Positions 1-9,489 of a stretch of DNA of 64,000 nucleotides are shown here, piece by piece. The stretch spans positions 31,343 to 95,342 of the forward strand of contig NZ_JACJSA010000027.1 of assembly GCF_014697545.1 (NCBI RefSeq). The letters are read 5' to 3'. This DNA comes from Oscillatoria sp. FACHB-1407 (GTDB lineage Bacteria > Cyanobacteriota > Cyanobacteriia > Elainellales > Elainellaceae). The notes beneath the pieces are model-generated. The model was not told where the DNA came from. It did no database searches and saw only the letters and a list, made by a program, of their open reading frames with translations. Position 1 is the stretch's first letter; each line of letters opens with the position of its first letter. The position numbers and the translations under genes were made by a program.

Positions 1-681
1 TTCGCATCGGCTCCAAGTACGGGTACTTCTGATCGGGTCAAGACCTTTGGCAAGGCTCAAAGTCCCCCCTTTAAAGAGGGATTTAGCAGGGTGGTTTCGT
101 ACAAGTGAAGAATTTTTGCTTCGCCCCCCTTAGCCCCCCAAAATTGGGAGGAAAATTGGTCTGAAGTCCCCCAGAGTTGGGGGATGTAGGGGGCAGATTA
201 AGGCAATTAAACTCCAATTCACTTTTCTTTGTGTATATGAAACCACCCTGCTTCTAATACCAATTTGAATTGGCTTCGCTGCACATGATTCCGTAAGGGC
301 GTTTCGCGAAACGCCCCTACCCAGTGATCTGCCACAATCAAACATTAAATCGGTATAAAAAGGAATTCAGGGGGATCGTGCAGAAAGTTGTCATCTCAAC
401 TGAGATCTGTGTACACGGTAGCCCTCGGCTTGGGGGCGCAAGCCTGCACATCCCCTTATATTAACGGTCTCAACAGTTGCTATCAGTGTGACTGCCAGCA
501 TCGTTAAGATTCATATCAGTAACGTTTTGTATAAATTGGGGTAAGCGATCGCACACAAGCCGTTCTGGTTACCATCCAGTGTGGAGTAGCAAACCTGCAA
601 TTCGACGCGCTCTCTTGACAAGCCTGATGAGGGTAGGGTAGACACTTGCTACAGGTAACTGAATACATTGAGTAGGTGAGT
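1..681. repeat. Gap holding repeat debris
   Basis: No convincing gene is seen in this stretch. It holds an inverted repeat with 14-bp arms (AGCAGGGTGGTTTC at 85-98 and its complement at 239-252) enclosing C/G-rich short palindromes. A 100-bp element follows at 257-356. At 462-486 there is a half-copy of the TATAGCAAC-type repeat seen elsewhere in the window. The first 108 bases are open in one frame and could be the tail of a gene to the left, but no family is recognised. Confidence 0.6.
257..356 (-). mobile_element. MITE-like repeat D, copy 1
   Basis: This 100-bp element begins and ends with the short inverted repeat ATACC/GGTAT and has a self-complementary core around GGGCGTTTCGCGAAACGCCC. 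A second copy, also exactly 100 bp, lies in opposite orientation at 3365-3464 and differs at three positions by eye. The two copies bracket the sensor kinase at 682-3210. There is no coding capacity, so it is presumably non-autonomous. The same ATACC ends are found on the larger repeat B in this window. Confidence 0.8.
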
Positions 682-3210
682 ATGTTGGAGCTATCTTCTG
701 AAGACGATGCATTAATGCAGCTAAATGCAGCGATCGCTGAGCTTCAGCAGCAAATCACCTATTTACAGCAAGAAAATATGTTGCTGACATCAAAGTTAGA
801 GACTCAAGAGAGCCAACTAAAAGAATCTCAAAATCACGTTATAGAACTACAAGAAGCATTGGAACGGCTAGCAGCGTCAGAAGAACAGTTCCGAACGCTA
901 TTTGAAATCAGTGGCGAAGGGCTTTTCTACACAGAGGTTGATCCCCCCTGCCCAATTGATTTGCCTATCGATGAGCAATGTGAATGGCTTTATCAAAATA
1001 TTCGAGTTGCAAAGGCAAATCCAGCATTTGCCGCAATGTATGGCGTTGAGAATCCAGATGAGTTGATTGGCTTAAAGAATTCGGATGTTCATGTCGAGGG
1101 TTCAGAGAAAAATACAGCCTTTATTCGCACTCAGATCGAGAACGGCTATCGCATTCGCAATTACGAAACTGAAGAAATCGATCGTCAGGGTCGCCGCCGA
1201 TACTTCCTTAACAACGGGGTTGGTATTATCAAAGAGGGTTATGCGATTGGTGCTTGGGCGAGTCAGATTGACATCACCGAGCTACGAGAAACTCAGCATG
1301 CTCTCCTTGAGACTGAACAAAAACGTACTACAGAACTAGAGCAAATTAACCTGGAACTCCGGCAAACCCTCGAACAATTAGCTGAATCAGAAGAACGGTT
1401 TCGGATGTTATTTGAGTTGAGTGGAGAAGGATTCTATTACATAGAAATCGACCCTCCCTGCCCAATTGATCTTCCGATCGAAGAACAATGTAAACGGTTA
1501 TATCGTGATATTCGGGTGACGAAGGCAAATGCTGCATTTGCTGCAATGTATGGTGTGGATGACCCAGAAGAAATGGTTGGTACCAGAAATGGTGACGTTC
1601 ATGTTCCTGACTCAGACAAGAATGCTGCTTTCATTCGGGAAACTATCAAAGATGGGTATAGTGCTAAAAATTTAGAAACTGAGGAGATAGATAGACAGGG
1701 ACGATTACATTACTTCCTCAACAATGGTGCTTACACGATTAAAGATGGTTACTTAGTAGGTGGTTGGGGAACGCAAGTTGATATTACAGAGTTAAAAGAA
1801 ACGCAACAAGCTCTCCTGGCAACTGAACAAAAGCGAGTTGCAGAATTAGCCAAAATCAATGCAGAAATTCTAGAACGAGAACGTGAAAAGGCAGTTCTAT
1901 TGTCCATTAGTCAAACCATTGCCACGGTTCGTGATAGGTATGACTTACTTCAGTTAATCATTAAACAAATCAAGCCCCTATTTAACTTCTACGACTGTGC
2001 TATTCCCTTAATTAAAGATGGGAAATACTTCTGTCGCTTATCTGATTTGACCCTCAACATGAGCAATCCGACTGCAAGGAATTATTTGTATGAAGTGGGA
2101 TTCAATTCAGAAGCTGGAACTTCACTTCGTAGCTCAGGCCTTCAACGGTTGATCAATGAAACTGAAGCAACAGGGCGTCCCCTGATCGTGGAATATGAGC
2201 AGGATTGGACGGGCTATTCTGATGCTCATCTGCTAGAGGCTTATCAACATTTGGGGTATAAGGAAGGACTGTTCGCAGTTTTGAAAGCCAGTGGTGAGGT
2301 GCTGGGGTGTTTTGTGATTAATTCTCTAGAAAAATCCTTCTTCCCACCTGAGCAATTCACCCTATTTCAAGCAGTTGCCGATCAAGTTGCTGTGGCGATC
2401 GCCAATATGCAGGCAAACGAAGCTGTTTTAGCTCATGAAAAAGCATTACAGCGGATTGAGCAAGAACGGGCTGATGAACTGGAGCAGCGAGTTCAAGAAC
2501 GAACAGCTGAACTAGAGCAACTCTCTGCTGAATTAGAAGAGCGAGTGCAAGAGCGAACACTCCAGCTAGCGCAAACTGTTGCCCGACTGAATGAGGAAAT
2601 TACGACCCGACAACAAATAGCGGGTGAAATTCATGACACGCTTGCCCAAACGTTTACTGGAATTTCTGTTCAGCTAGAACTCGCTCAATTTCTGATGCAC
2701 CAAAATTTAGCGGAGGTTGAAACAATCCTCGGTCGCATTAGCGAACTAACTCAAATTGGACTGACAGAAGCGCGGCGTTCTGTTTGGGCATTGCATTCTA
2801 CCTCTGACGATTATGCTGACTTAGAGCAAAACCTTTCGCGTAGTGTTGAGAGAATGACTCAAGGAACATCGATTGATGCTGAAATCACTATCTCTGGAAC
2901 GCCTTATCTTCTCCCTTCCTTTATTGGTAAGAACTTGCTACGCATTGGACAAGAAGCAATCACCAATGTTCTAAAGCACGCTCAAGCAACTCGTCTATGG
3001 GTTGATGTAACCTACCTGGATAACGATGTCGTTCTCTGTATTAGAGACAATGGTTATGGCTTCTTGCCTCAGGGCACGACCAATGGGTTTGGTCTAATCG
3101 GGATGTCTGAACGTGCTGACCGTATCAATGGACAACTAACGATTACAAGCCAACCCGGTAATGGAACAGAAATTTTAGTGCGGGCTTCTGCAAGAGGGAA
3201 CCAATCCTAG
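682..3210 (+). CDS. PAS-PAS-GAF sensor histidine kinase, NarL/DegS type
   Basis: Predicted cytoplasmic sensor kinase of about 842 residues. Domain order: N-terminal coiled coil (1-65), two PAS domains (about 65-205 and 230-370), GAF (about 410-570), a heptad-rich linker, a HisKA_3 dimerisation domain with GEIHDTLAQ (phospho-His about 651), and a HATPase_c domain with RDNGYGF and GFGLIGMSER boxes. The two PAS domains are close duplicates, and both carry the insert DPPCPIDLPI. The HisKA_3 type normally phosphorylates NarL-family regulators. None is adjacent; the nearest intact one is at 38630-39259. ATG 682 is preferred over an in-frame GTG at 676 because AGGTGAG lies just before it. The gene sits between inverted repeats D1 and D2. 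Confidence 0.9.
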   Translation: MLELSSEDDALMQLNAAIAELQQQITYLQQENMLLTSKLETQESQLKESQNHVIELQEALERLAASEEQFRTLFEISGEGLFYTEVDPPCPIDLPIDEQCEWLYQNIRVAKANPAFAAMYGVENPDELIGLKNSDVHVEGSEKNTAFIRTQIENGYRIRNYETEEIDRQGRRRYFLNNGVGIIKEGYAIGAWASQIDITELRETQHALLETEQKRTTELEQINLELRQTLEQLAESEERFRMLFELSGEGFYYIEIDPPCPIDLPIEEQCKRLYRDIRVTKANAAFAAMYGVDDPEEMVGTRNGDVHVPDSDKNAAFIRETIKDGYSAKNLETEEIDRQGRLHYFLNNGAYTIKDGYLVGGWGTQVDITELKETQQALLATEQKRVAELAKINAEILEREREKAVLLSISQTIATVRDRYDLLQLIIKQIKPLFNFYDCAIPLIKDGKYFCRLSDLTLNMSNPTARNYLYEVGFNSEAGTSLRSSGLQRLINETEATGRPLIVEYEQDWTGYSDAHLLEAYQHLGYKEGLFAVLKASGEVLGCFVINSLEKSFFPPEQFTLFQAVADQVAVAIANMQANEAVLAHEKALQRIEQERADELEQRVQERTAELEQLSAELEERVQERTLQLAQTVARLNEEITTRQQIAGEIHDTLAQTFTGISVQLELAQFLMHQNLAEVETILGRISELTQIGLTEARRSVWALHSTSDDYADLEQNLSRSVERMTQGTSIDAEITISGTPYLLPSFIGKNLLRIGQEAITNVLKHAQATRLWVDVTYLDNDVVLCIRDNGYGFLPQGTTNGFGLIGMSERADRINGQLTITSQPGNGTEILVRASARGNQS

Positions 3211-3364
3211 CCTGAGTTTGGGGTAAGAATTTTGGCAGTTAAACTCGCTGAGTTCAAGGGTTGCCTGCTAAACCTACCGTATGCGATCGCGATCATTCAA
3301 ATTGGATATAACCTGCCCTCAAATCAATTCGGATAATCCTTAAAGATGGGTTAAAGCCTTTGTG

Positions 3365-3464
3365 ATACCGATCTAATGTTTGATTGTGGCAGATCACTGG
3401 GTAGGGGTGTTTCGCGAAACGCCCTTACGGAGTCATGTGCAGCGAAGCCAATTCAAATTGGTAT
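3365..3464 (+). mobile_element. MITE-like repeat D, copy 2
   Basis: This is the inverted partner of the element at 257-356, with the same length, the same ATACC/GGTAT ends and the same GTTTCGCGAAAC palindromic core. It lies about 155 bp after the stop of the sensor kinase. The rest of the gap between the kinase and the next gene shows no gene that I can support. Confidence 0.8.
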
Positions 3465-3666
3465 GGTGAAGGGTTATACCGTTGCAATGGGATCAAGTCC
3501 ATTGCCTGCAATTGAATTGCGCGTGATGGTTGCCAGAGGGACAAGGTCTGAGATAACGAAAATCACAAGAATTGGACAGATAAAGCAAATGTGTGCAAGA
3601 CAGTAAATTCTTGTTTCTTCAAACTATAGAGACAGTTTTATAGCAGCTCAATGGCAGGGAGGACTC

Positions 3667-3975
3667 ATGATGAAATGGCTATTGTTTGCTACAGCGTCTG
3701 CAATTCTGCTTGTAATAGGTCTTTCAACTAAGACGTATGCAAACGAGACGACTGCAAATGAGATCTTTAATCTCGCTCGCAATGGTTACTTTGAGGATGA
3801 GGGAATCCCTAGTCATGGTGGACTGACGAATGCCTATCGATTGGGCAATGTCACGGCTGAAGATTTGGTCAATGCAGCCATTCAACAGAATCGCTTATCT
3901 CCTGAAATGTTGGAGAATGAACGTTTTCTTCGGGCAATCAACCAGTATTTACTGGACGATGCCAATGGCGATTAG
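3667..3975 (+). CDS. Small secreted protein of unknown function
   Basis: A 102-residue protein. The N-terminus has a clear signal peptide: basic MMKW, then a hydrophobic stretch to about residue 20, then a likely cleavage site near TYA-NE. The mature part is acidic and helical-looking (ANEIFNLARNGYF, AEDLVNAAIQQNRL) and ends in DDANGD. I do not recognise a family. GGGAGGACTC precedes the ATG as a good ribosome-binding site. It stands alone between repeats. Export to the periplasm or outside is inferred from the signal peptide only. Confidence 0.65.
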   Translation: MMKWLLFATASAILLVIGLSTKTYANETTANEIFNLARNGYFEDEGIPSHGGLTNAYRLGNVTAEDLVNAAIQQNRLSPEMLENERFLRAINQYLLDDANGD

Positions 3976-4156
3976 ACAAAAATTACAGCAGTTTTTTACC
4001 AATTCACATTTTGTACGCTACAGATCAAAATCCCTCTGCCTTTAGCATTCCCCTTGATAAGCTACGGTGTGCACGGATCTTAAATGAGAGTTCAAAACGT
4101 GACTCGATCCCTTAAAAAGGGGACTTCCGCTCGGATCTCCTCGTCAAGAAAGGTTA

Positions 4157-4248
4157 TGAAAGCTTAAGGCAAAGACAATGGCTCAAACACTGATTCTGGG
4201 AAGGCTTCCTGACGCACCTCCGCCGCATTCAATGTGGCTACGGCTATA
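4157..4248 (+). repeat. Dispersed repeat E, copy 1
   Basis: A stretch of about 90 bp starting GAAAGCTTAAGGCAA and ending CTACGGCTATA. It recurs in the same orientation at 17891-17980 with scattered mismatches. It has no obvious long terminal inverted repeats and no coding capacity. The rest of the gap from 3976 to 4335 shows nothing I can name. Confidence 0.65.
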
Positions 4249-4335
4249 CACGATCGCCTTAAAAAAGTTGCTGTAAACCAGTGAACTAACCCAACAGAAT
4301 GCTGATAACAGTTGAAGAAATGGAAAAACCAGATT

Positions 4336-4872
4336 ATGAATTCGACTGAATTGTTAGAACGTTATGCAGCAGGAGAGAGAAACTTTAAGAGTGTAGATCT
4401 CACCGGAGCAAAACTTGAACGAGCCTATTTGAGAGGCGTTGATTTGCAGAGTGCGAACTTGCGTGAAACTCACTTTTACAATACAGATTTGATTGATGCC
4501 AATCTCAGTCAAACCAATTTACTAACTGCAAGTTTATACAAAGCAGATCTCACAAATGCCAATTTAGAAGGCACCAACTTATACAATGCCGACCTGAGAG
4601 AAGCCAAGTTGCATCGAGCTAACCTGCGTCAAGCTGACCTGAGAAGATCTAATTTGTTTCAGGCTGAGCTGAATGAAGCTGATCTGAGAGCCGTAATTTT
4701 GTGTGATGCCGATCTCTATCGAGCCAGGCTCCAGAATGTGGATTTAAGAGGGGCTGATTTAAGGGGAGCCGACCTGTTTGGAGCCAACTTAAAGGGTGCT
4801 TATTACAACGAGAGTACACAATTTGATCCGGGTTTTGACCCCGTCAACATAGGAATGCAAATTCTATCTTAA
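4336..4872 (+). CDS. Pentapeptide-repeat protein
   Basis: About 178 residues made almost entirely of A(D/N)LXX repeats (from about residue 20 to 160), predicted to form a right-handed quadrilateral beta-helix. The N-terminus MNSTELLERYAAGERNF is a capping motif shared by five other short pentapeptide proteins in this window (42329, 43705, 44688, 52778, 53921). ATG 4336 is chosen over an upstream in-frame TTG because it aligns with the starts of those relatives. There is no signal peptide, so it is probably cytosolic. The repeat alone does not tell the function. Confidence 0.85.
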   Translation: MNSTELLERYAAGERNFKSVDLTGAKLERAYLRGVDLQSANLRETHFYNTDLIDANLSQTNLLTASLYKADLTNANLEGTNLYNADLREAKLHRANLRQADLRRSNLFQAELNEADLRAVILCDADLYRARLQNVDLRGADLRGADLFGANLKGAYYNESTQFDPGFDPVNIGMQILS

Positions 4873-4907
4873 AGCGATCGCCCCTTGTCATTATCTCTGT
4901 AGCCATC

Positions 4908-6164
4908 ATGAAACGCCCTCAACCTTGCTCCAATCTGTATTCTCTGCCGTTACTTTTCATATGCCTGGGCTTATTAAACAGTTGTCGCTCTGGTGAGCCA
5001 TCTGCCGTTGCCCAACAACCAGAAGGCATTGCAGTCCAACTTGAAATGATCGAAACTAGTTTGGTTTCCGATAGTTCAAACTATATCGCAACCTTAGAAT
5101 CCCGTCAGTCTGTGACGTTGCAACCCCGTGTTGAGGGGTTAGTCTCTCGCATTTTGGTCAATCCAGGTGACACGGTTGCGGCTGGAACCCCACTGATTCA
5201 GATTGATCCGGCTCGTCAGCAAGCCGCTGTCGTTAGTTCTGCGGCAGGAATTGAATCTGCCCGCGCCGATGTTGAGAATGCCAGAGCGACGTTGGCATCC
5301 TATCAGGCTGAGAAGTTGGAACGACAGGCCGATCTCGCCTTTATGCAACAGCAATATAACCGTTATGTGGCATTGCAAGAGGAAGGTGCCGTTAGCCAGG
5401 AAGTTAGAGATGAGTATGGCAACAGTTTAGCGATCGCCCAGGCTAGTTTAGAAGCGATGAACGCCCAGATTGAAGCACAACGAGCCGCGATCGCTCGTGC
5501 CCAAAGAGTGTTGCAACAGGCGCAAGCCAGCACCCAAGAGCAACAGGTGCAGCTTCAGTACTACACCATTACGGCTCCTTTTTCGGGTACGGTGGGAGAT
5601 ATTCCTCCCAGGGTTGGAGACTTTGTCAACACCTCAACTCCACTGGTAACCATTACGCAGAACGAGTCGCTAGAAGTGAATCTCTCCGTTCCGGCAGAGG
5701 AAGCCGCCCGGTTGTCTTTGGGGACTCCTATTGAGTTGCTCAACGATGCAGGGGCATCTGTTGGTACAAGCCGTGTCTCCTTTATCGCACCCAACACCAA
5801 TAACAGTACGCAATCGGTGTTAGTGAAGGCAATATTTGATAACGCGAGTGGGCAACTGCGAGCGGACCAACAGGTACGGGGGCGAGTCATCTGGAGTCAA
5901 AATTCGGGTGTGATGATCCCCACGACGGCAGTGACCCGCATTGCAGGTGAAAGTTTTGTCTATGTTGCAGAACCCGCAGAAGATAACTCTGGGTTAGTTG
6001 TCCGCCAGCAGCAAGTCGAGTTAGGACAGATTGACGGCAATCAGTATCACGTGATTGAGGGACTAGAACAGGGCGATCGCATTGCCGTTACAGGGTTATT
6101 GCAGTTATCGGATGGAGCCGCCATTCTCTCGGAGACAACAGAACCGAGTAATCCTGAAACGTAA
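4908..6164 (+). CDS. RND efflux periplasmic adaptor lipoprotein (AcrA-like)
   Basis: A 418-residue membrane fusion protein. The N-terminus is a lipoprotein signal with the lipobox LLNSC (Cys26), so it should be anchored in the inner membrane facing the periplasm. Next come a biotinyl/lipoyl-like half (LEPRVEGLVSRILVNPGD region), a long Ala/Gln-rich alpha-hairpin (about 95-200), the returning lipoyl half (YYTITAPFSGTVGDI), a beta-barrel and a membrane-proximal domain. It lies 133 bp upstream of the AcrB-like pump on the same strand and is its presumed partner. No outer-membrane TolC gene is in the window. Substrate is unknown. Confidence 0.9.
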   Translation: MKRPQPCSNLYSLPLLFICLGLLNSCRSGEPSAVAQQPEGIAVQLEMIETSLVSDSSNYIATLESRQSVTLQPRVEGLVSRILVNPGDTVAAGTPLIQIDPARQQAAVVSSAAGIESARADVENARATLASYQAEKLERQADLAFMQQQYNRYVALQEEGAVSQEVRDEYGNSLAIAQASLEAMNAQIEAQRAAIARAQRVLQQAQASTQEQQVQLQYYTITAPFSGTVGDIPPRVGDFVNTSTPLVTITQNESLEVNLSVPAEEAARLSLGTPIELLNDAGASVGTSRVSFIAPNTNNSTQSVLVKAIFDNASGQLRADQQVRGRVIWSQNSGVMIPTTAVTRIAGESFVYVAEPAEDNSGLVVRQQQVELGQIDGNQYHVIEGLEQGDRIAVTGLLQLSDGAAILSETTEPSNPET

Positions 6165-6297
6165 CTTTGCCAGATGGTAAAGCCCGCTATCGCGTTGTTT
6201 TAGCCAACTGAACGGTTGCTTTTAAACATCACTATTAGGCTGTAAGCTTTGCGTTTTGAGTTTCGTTGCAATTGCCCTCCCTTGCTCTTTTTCACCT

Positions 6298-9200
6298 ATG
6301 TTTTCCGACCTCTTCATCAAACGCCCCGTTCTCTCAGCCGTCTTTGCGATCATCATTACATTGGTGGGGGCGATCGCCATTCCAACCCTGCCTGTAGAGC
6401 AGTATCCCGACATCAGCCCGGTTCAAGTTGTGGTGACGAGTAATTACATTGGAGCCAGTGCTCAAGTGGTAGAAGAGACCGTTACTACCGTATTAGAGCG
6501 GCAGATCAATGGGGTAAAGGGAATGCGCTACATGTCGTCTAGTAGCGCAAACGATGGCACCAGTACGATCACTGTCACCTTTGAGCAGGGCTATGACCAG
6601 GATATTGCGGCAGTAGATGTACAAAACCGAGTCTCGATCGCCGAACCCCAGCTTCCAGAAGAGGTGCGGCGAGTAGGCGTCACCGTTCGCAAACAGTCGG
6701 CTTCAACCGTTGTTGGGATGGCAATTTTTAGTGATGACGGTCGCTACGACAGCGAATTTATTAGCAACTACGCCGACCTGTATGTGATTGACGAACTCAA
6801 ACGTATCCCAGGCGTAGGGGATATTTTTGTGAACGGAGAACGACGTTATGCCATGCGGTTGTGGCTCGATCCCAATAAGCTAGCGACGCGAGGAATCACC
6901 GCTCAAGATGTGGCAACTGCCATTCGGGAACAAAACTTGCAGGTCGGAATTGGGCGTATTGGTCAGTCGCCTTCGGTGGACGGGCAACTGTATCAGATTG
7001 ACTTGCAGGCAAGGGGTAGATTGCGTGAGGTGAGCGAGTTTGAGGAGTTGATCCTGAAAGCTGAGCAGGATGGCACGCTGGTGAAGCTTAAGGATGTAGG
7101 ACGAGTTGAATTAGGTGCTGAGAATTACAATACCTTTGCTCGTTGGAGCCGTCAGGATGCCCTGGGCTACCGAATTGTGCAGCTTCCTGGCAGTAATGCC
7201 CTGGCAACTGCTAACGCCGTTAAAGCAGAAATGGCACGATTGTCAGAAAACTTTCCGCCTGGGTTAGCCTACGAGATTCCCTACGACCCGACGCTGTTTG
7301 TGGTGGAGTCGCGCCAAGAGGTGTTGAAAACGCTGTATGAGGCGATCGCTCTGGTCATTCTGGTCATCTTTGTCTTTCTGCAAGACTGGCGTGCCACTCT
7401 GATTCCGATTGTCACGATTCCGATTTCTCTGATTGGCACCTTTGCTTTTATCAAAGTCTTTGGCTTTTCTATGAACAGTTTGACGCTGTTTGGGATTACG
7501 CTGGCGACGGGTCTGGTTGTGGATGACGCGATTATTGTAGTGGAAGATATTGCCCGTTTGATTCAAGAGGAGGGGGTGTCGGCGCGGCGGGCGGCTTCTG
7601 AAGCGATGCGAGAGCTATTTGGGGCGGTGATTGCCACTTCTCTTGTATTGATGGCGGTGTTTGTTCCGGTTGCCTTCTTTCCCGGAACCACGGGTCAACT
7701 TTATCAACAATTTGCCTTAACGATCGCCTTTTCCATCGCCCTTTCAACCTTCCTGGCATTGACCTTAGCTCCGGCAATGTCGGCTCTGTTACTGCGACAA
7801 ACCCCCTCCAGTTCGGGTTTTCTCGGTCGAGTCTTTGCTCAAATCAACCGCTTGATTGATTGGACGCGACGGAGTTATCGGCGATCGCTAGAGTTTCTCA
7901 ACCGCGTTAAGTATGTCGTATTAGCCCTTTTTGTGGCATCGCTGGGGCTAACTGCCTGGATGTATACGGTGGTGCCCACTGGATTTCTCCCCGAAGAAGA
8001 TCAGGGATTGCTCATCAACATCGTGCAGGGGCCAGACGGCACATCGCTCAATTACACCAGCGACGTGATTGAGCAAGTTGAAGATGCCATGTTACAGATT
8101 CCTGAGATTGCCGGAACTTTTACCCTGGGGGGAGTGGGGGCGATCGGTAATACTTCTAATAGTGCTTTTTCTTACATGCCACTGTTGCCCTGGGAGGAAC
8201 GTGAAGGGCATGAACATTCTGCGCTGGCGTTGTTAGAGCGCATCCGTGAACCATTGTCTAAGATCACAATGGCTAATATTTTGTCGGTTAACCTTCCTAC
8301 CATTCAGGGTTTGGGGAGCATTGGTGGTTTCACCTTTGAGTTACAGGATCAGGGCAACAACGATATTGATACGTTAGTGCAAGTCAAAAATGACTTAATT
8401 CAACAGGCAAACGCTGCACCAGAACTCCAAAATGTTTTCAGCACTTACACCGCTAATGCACCACAACTGGTCGTTGAGGTGCAACGGGATCAAGCCAGAG
8501 CATTGCAGGTTCCGATTGATGATATTTTCTCTACATTGCAGATCTTCCTGGGGTCACAATACGTCAACGACTTCAATGCTTTCGCTCGAACCTATCGTGT
8601 TTATGTGCAGGCCGACAGCCAGTTCCGCTCTAACCCTGATGACATCAATGAACTCTATGTGCGCTCAACCACGGGAGACATGATCCCGATGAGCAAACTG
8701 GTGACGATTAGCTCCATCACAGGCCCTCAGGTAGTAAGCCACTACAATCTCTATCGCTCGATTGAGATTAACGGTTCTCAAGCTCCGGGTTACAGTTCAG
8801 GGCAGGCGATCGCCGCAATGGAGCGGATCGCTTCAGAAGTATTGCCCGCCAGCATGAGTTTTGAATGGTCGGGTTTGTCCTTGGAGGAGATCTCGTCGGG
8901 AGGGCAAGCCCCGTTAATTTTTGCCCTGGGGTTAATCTTCGTCTTCTTGGTGCTGGCGGGTCAGTATGAGAACTTCATTGATCCGGTCATCATTATGTTG
9001 ACTGTACCGCTTGCCGTTTTGGGTGCATTGTTGGCGCAGGCGATGCGAGGCTTGCCTAATGATGTCTACTGCCAGGTAGGACTGGTTATGTTAATTGGTT
9101 TAGCGAGCAAAAATGCCATTCTGATTGTCGAATTTGCCAATCAATTAAAAGAACAGGGCTTATCCGTGACCAAGGCAGCGATCGAAGCGTCAGAATCGCG

Positions 9201-9489
9201 TCTTCGCCCCATTTTGATGACTGCCCTCTCCTTTATCTTTGGCATCATCCCCCTCGTATACGCGGAAGGAGCAGGGTCAGGCAGTCGCATCTCGCTGGGA
9301 ACGGCCGTCATGGGTGGCATGATTGTCTCTACATTTTTGAGCTTATTTGTTGTTCCGGTGCTCTACATCATCATCGGCAACTTGCGCGATCGCTTCACAG
9401 ATTTCTTCAACAAAAAACCACCTGAACCCCCCATTCCCGAACCTACTGTACAACCGATTCAACCGGAGCCTCTCAATGAGCAAGTTTAA
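6298..9489 (+). CDS. RND multidrug efflux pump, AcrB/HAE1-like
   Basis: About 1063 residues, the normal length for hydrophobe/amphiphile efflux RND pumps. The N-terminus MFSDLFIKRPVLSAVFA matches the family start, so ATG 6298 is chosen over an upstream in-frame TTG at 6256. Twelve membrane spans are expected, with two large periplasmic loops. The TM4 proton-relay segment GLVVDDAIIVVEDI keeps both aspartates. The C-terminus is Pro-rich (KKPPEPPIPEPT). It would drive proton-coupled export of amphiphilic compounds with the upstream adaptor. The last 14 bp overlap the next gene, suggesting translational coupling. Confidence 0.93.
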   Translation: MFSDLFIKRPVLSAVFAIIITLVGAIAIPTLPVEQYPDISPVQVVVTSNYIGASAQVVEETVTTVLERQINGVKGMRYMSSSSANDGTSTITVTFEQGYDQDIAAVDVQNRVSIAEPQLPEEVRRVGVTVRKQSASTVVGMAIFSDDGRYDSEFISNYADLYVIDELKRIPGVGDIFVNGERRYAMRLWLDPNKLATRGITAQDVATAIREQNLQVGIGRIGQSPSVDGQLYQIDLQARGRLREVSEFEELILKAEQDGTLVKLKDVGRVELGAENYNTFARWSRQDALGYRIVQLPGSNALATANAVKAEMARLSENFPPGLAYEIPYDPTLFVVESRQEVLKTLYEAIALVILVIFVFLQDWRATLIPIVTIPISLIGTFAFIKVFGFSMNSLTLFGITLATGLVVDDAIIVVEDIARLIQEEGVSARRAASEAMRELFGAVIATSLVLMAVFVPVAFFPGTTGQLYQQFALTIAFSIALSTFLALTLAPAMSALLLRQTPSSSGFLGRVFAQINRLIDWTRRSYRRSLEFLNRVKYVVLALFVASLGLTAWMYTVVPTGFLPEEDQGLLINIVQGPDGTSLNYTSDVIEQVEDAMLQIPEIAGTFTLGGVGAIGNTSNSAFSYMPLLPWEEREGHEHSALALLERIREPLSKITMANILSVNLPTIQGLGSIGGFTFELQDQGNNDIDTLVQVKNDLIQQANAAPELQNVFSTYTANAPQLVVEVQRDQARALQVPIDDIFSTLQIFLGSQYVNDFNAFARTYRVYVQADSQFRSNPDDINELYVRSTTGDMIPMSKLVTISSITGPQVVSHYNLYRSIEINGSQAPGYSSGQAIAAMERIASEVLPASMSFEWSGLSLEEISSGGQAPLIFALGLIFVFLVLAGQYENFIDPVIIMLTVPLAVLGALLAQAMRGLPNDVYCQVGLVMLIGLASKNAILIVEFANQLKEQGLSVTKAAIEASESRLRPILMTALSFIFGIIPLVYAEGAGSGSRISLGTAVMGGMIVSTFLSLFVVPVLYIIIGNLRDRFTDFFNKKPPEPPIPEPTVQPIQPEPLNEQV

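Noticed and set aside
1..108. Open frame at the left edge, possible gene tail
   Set aside because: It runs into repeat sequence after about 60 bases and matches no family I know.
130..345. Minus-strand open frame in the repeat region
   Set aside because: It is made of repeat D and G-rich repeats; the same peptide start appears from the copy at 3376, so it is repeat-derived.
3376..3606. Plus-strand open frame after the kinase
   Set aside because: Its first part is the repeat D sequence translated, and the rest has no family.
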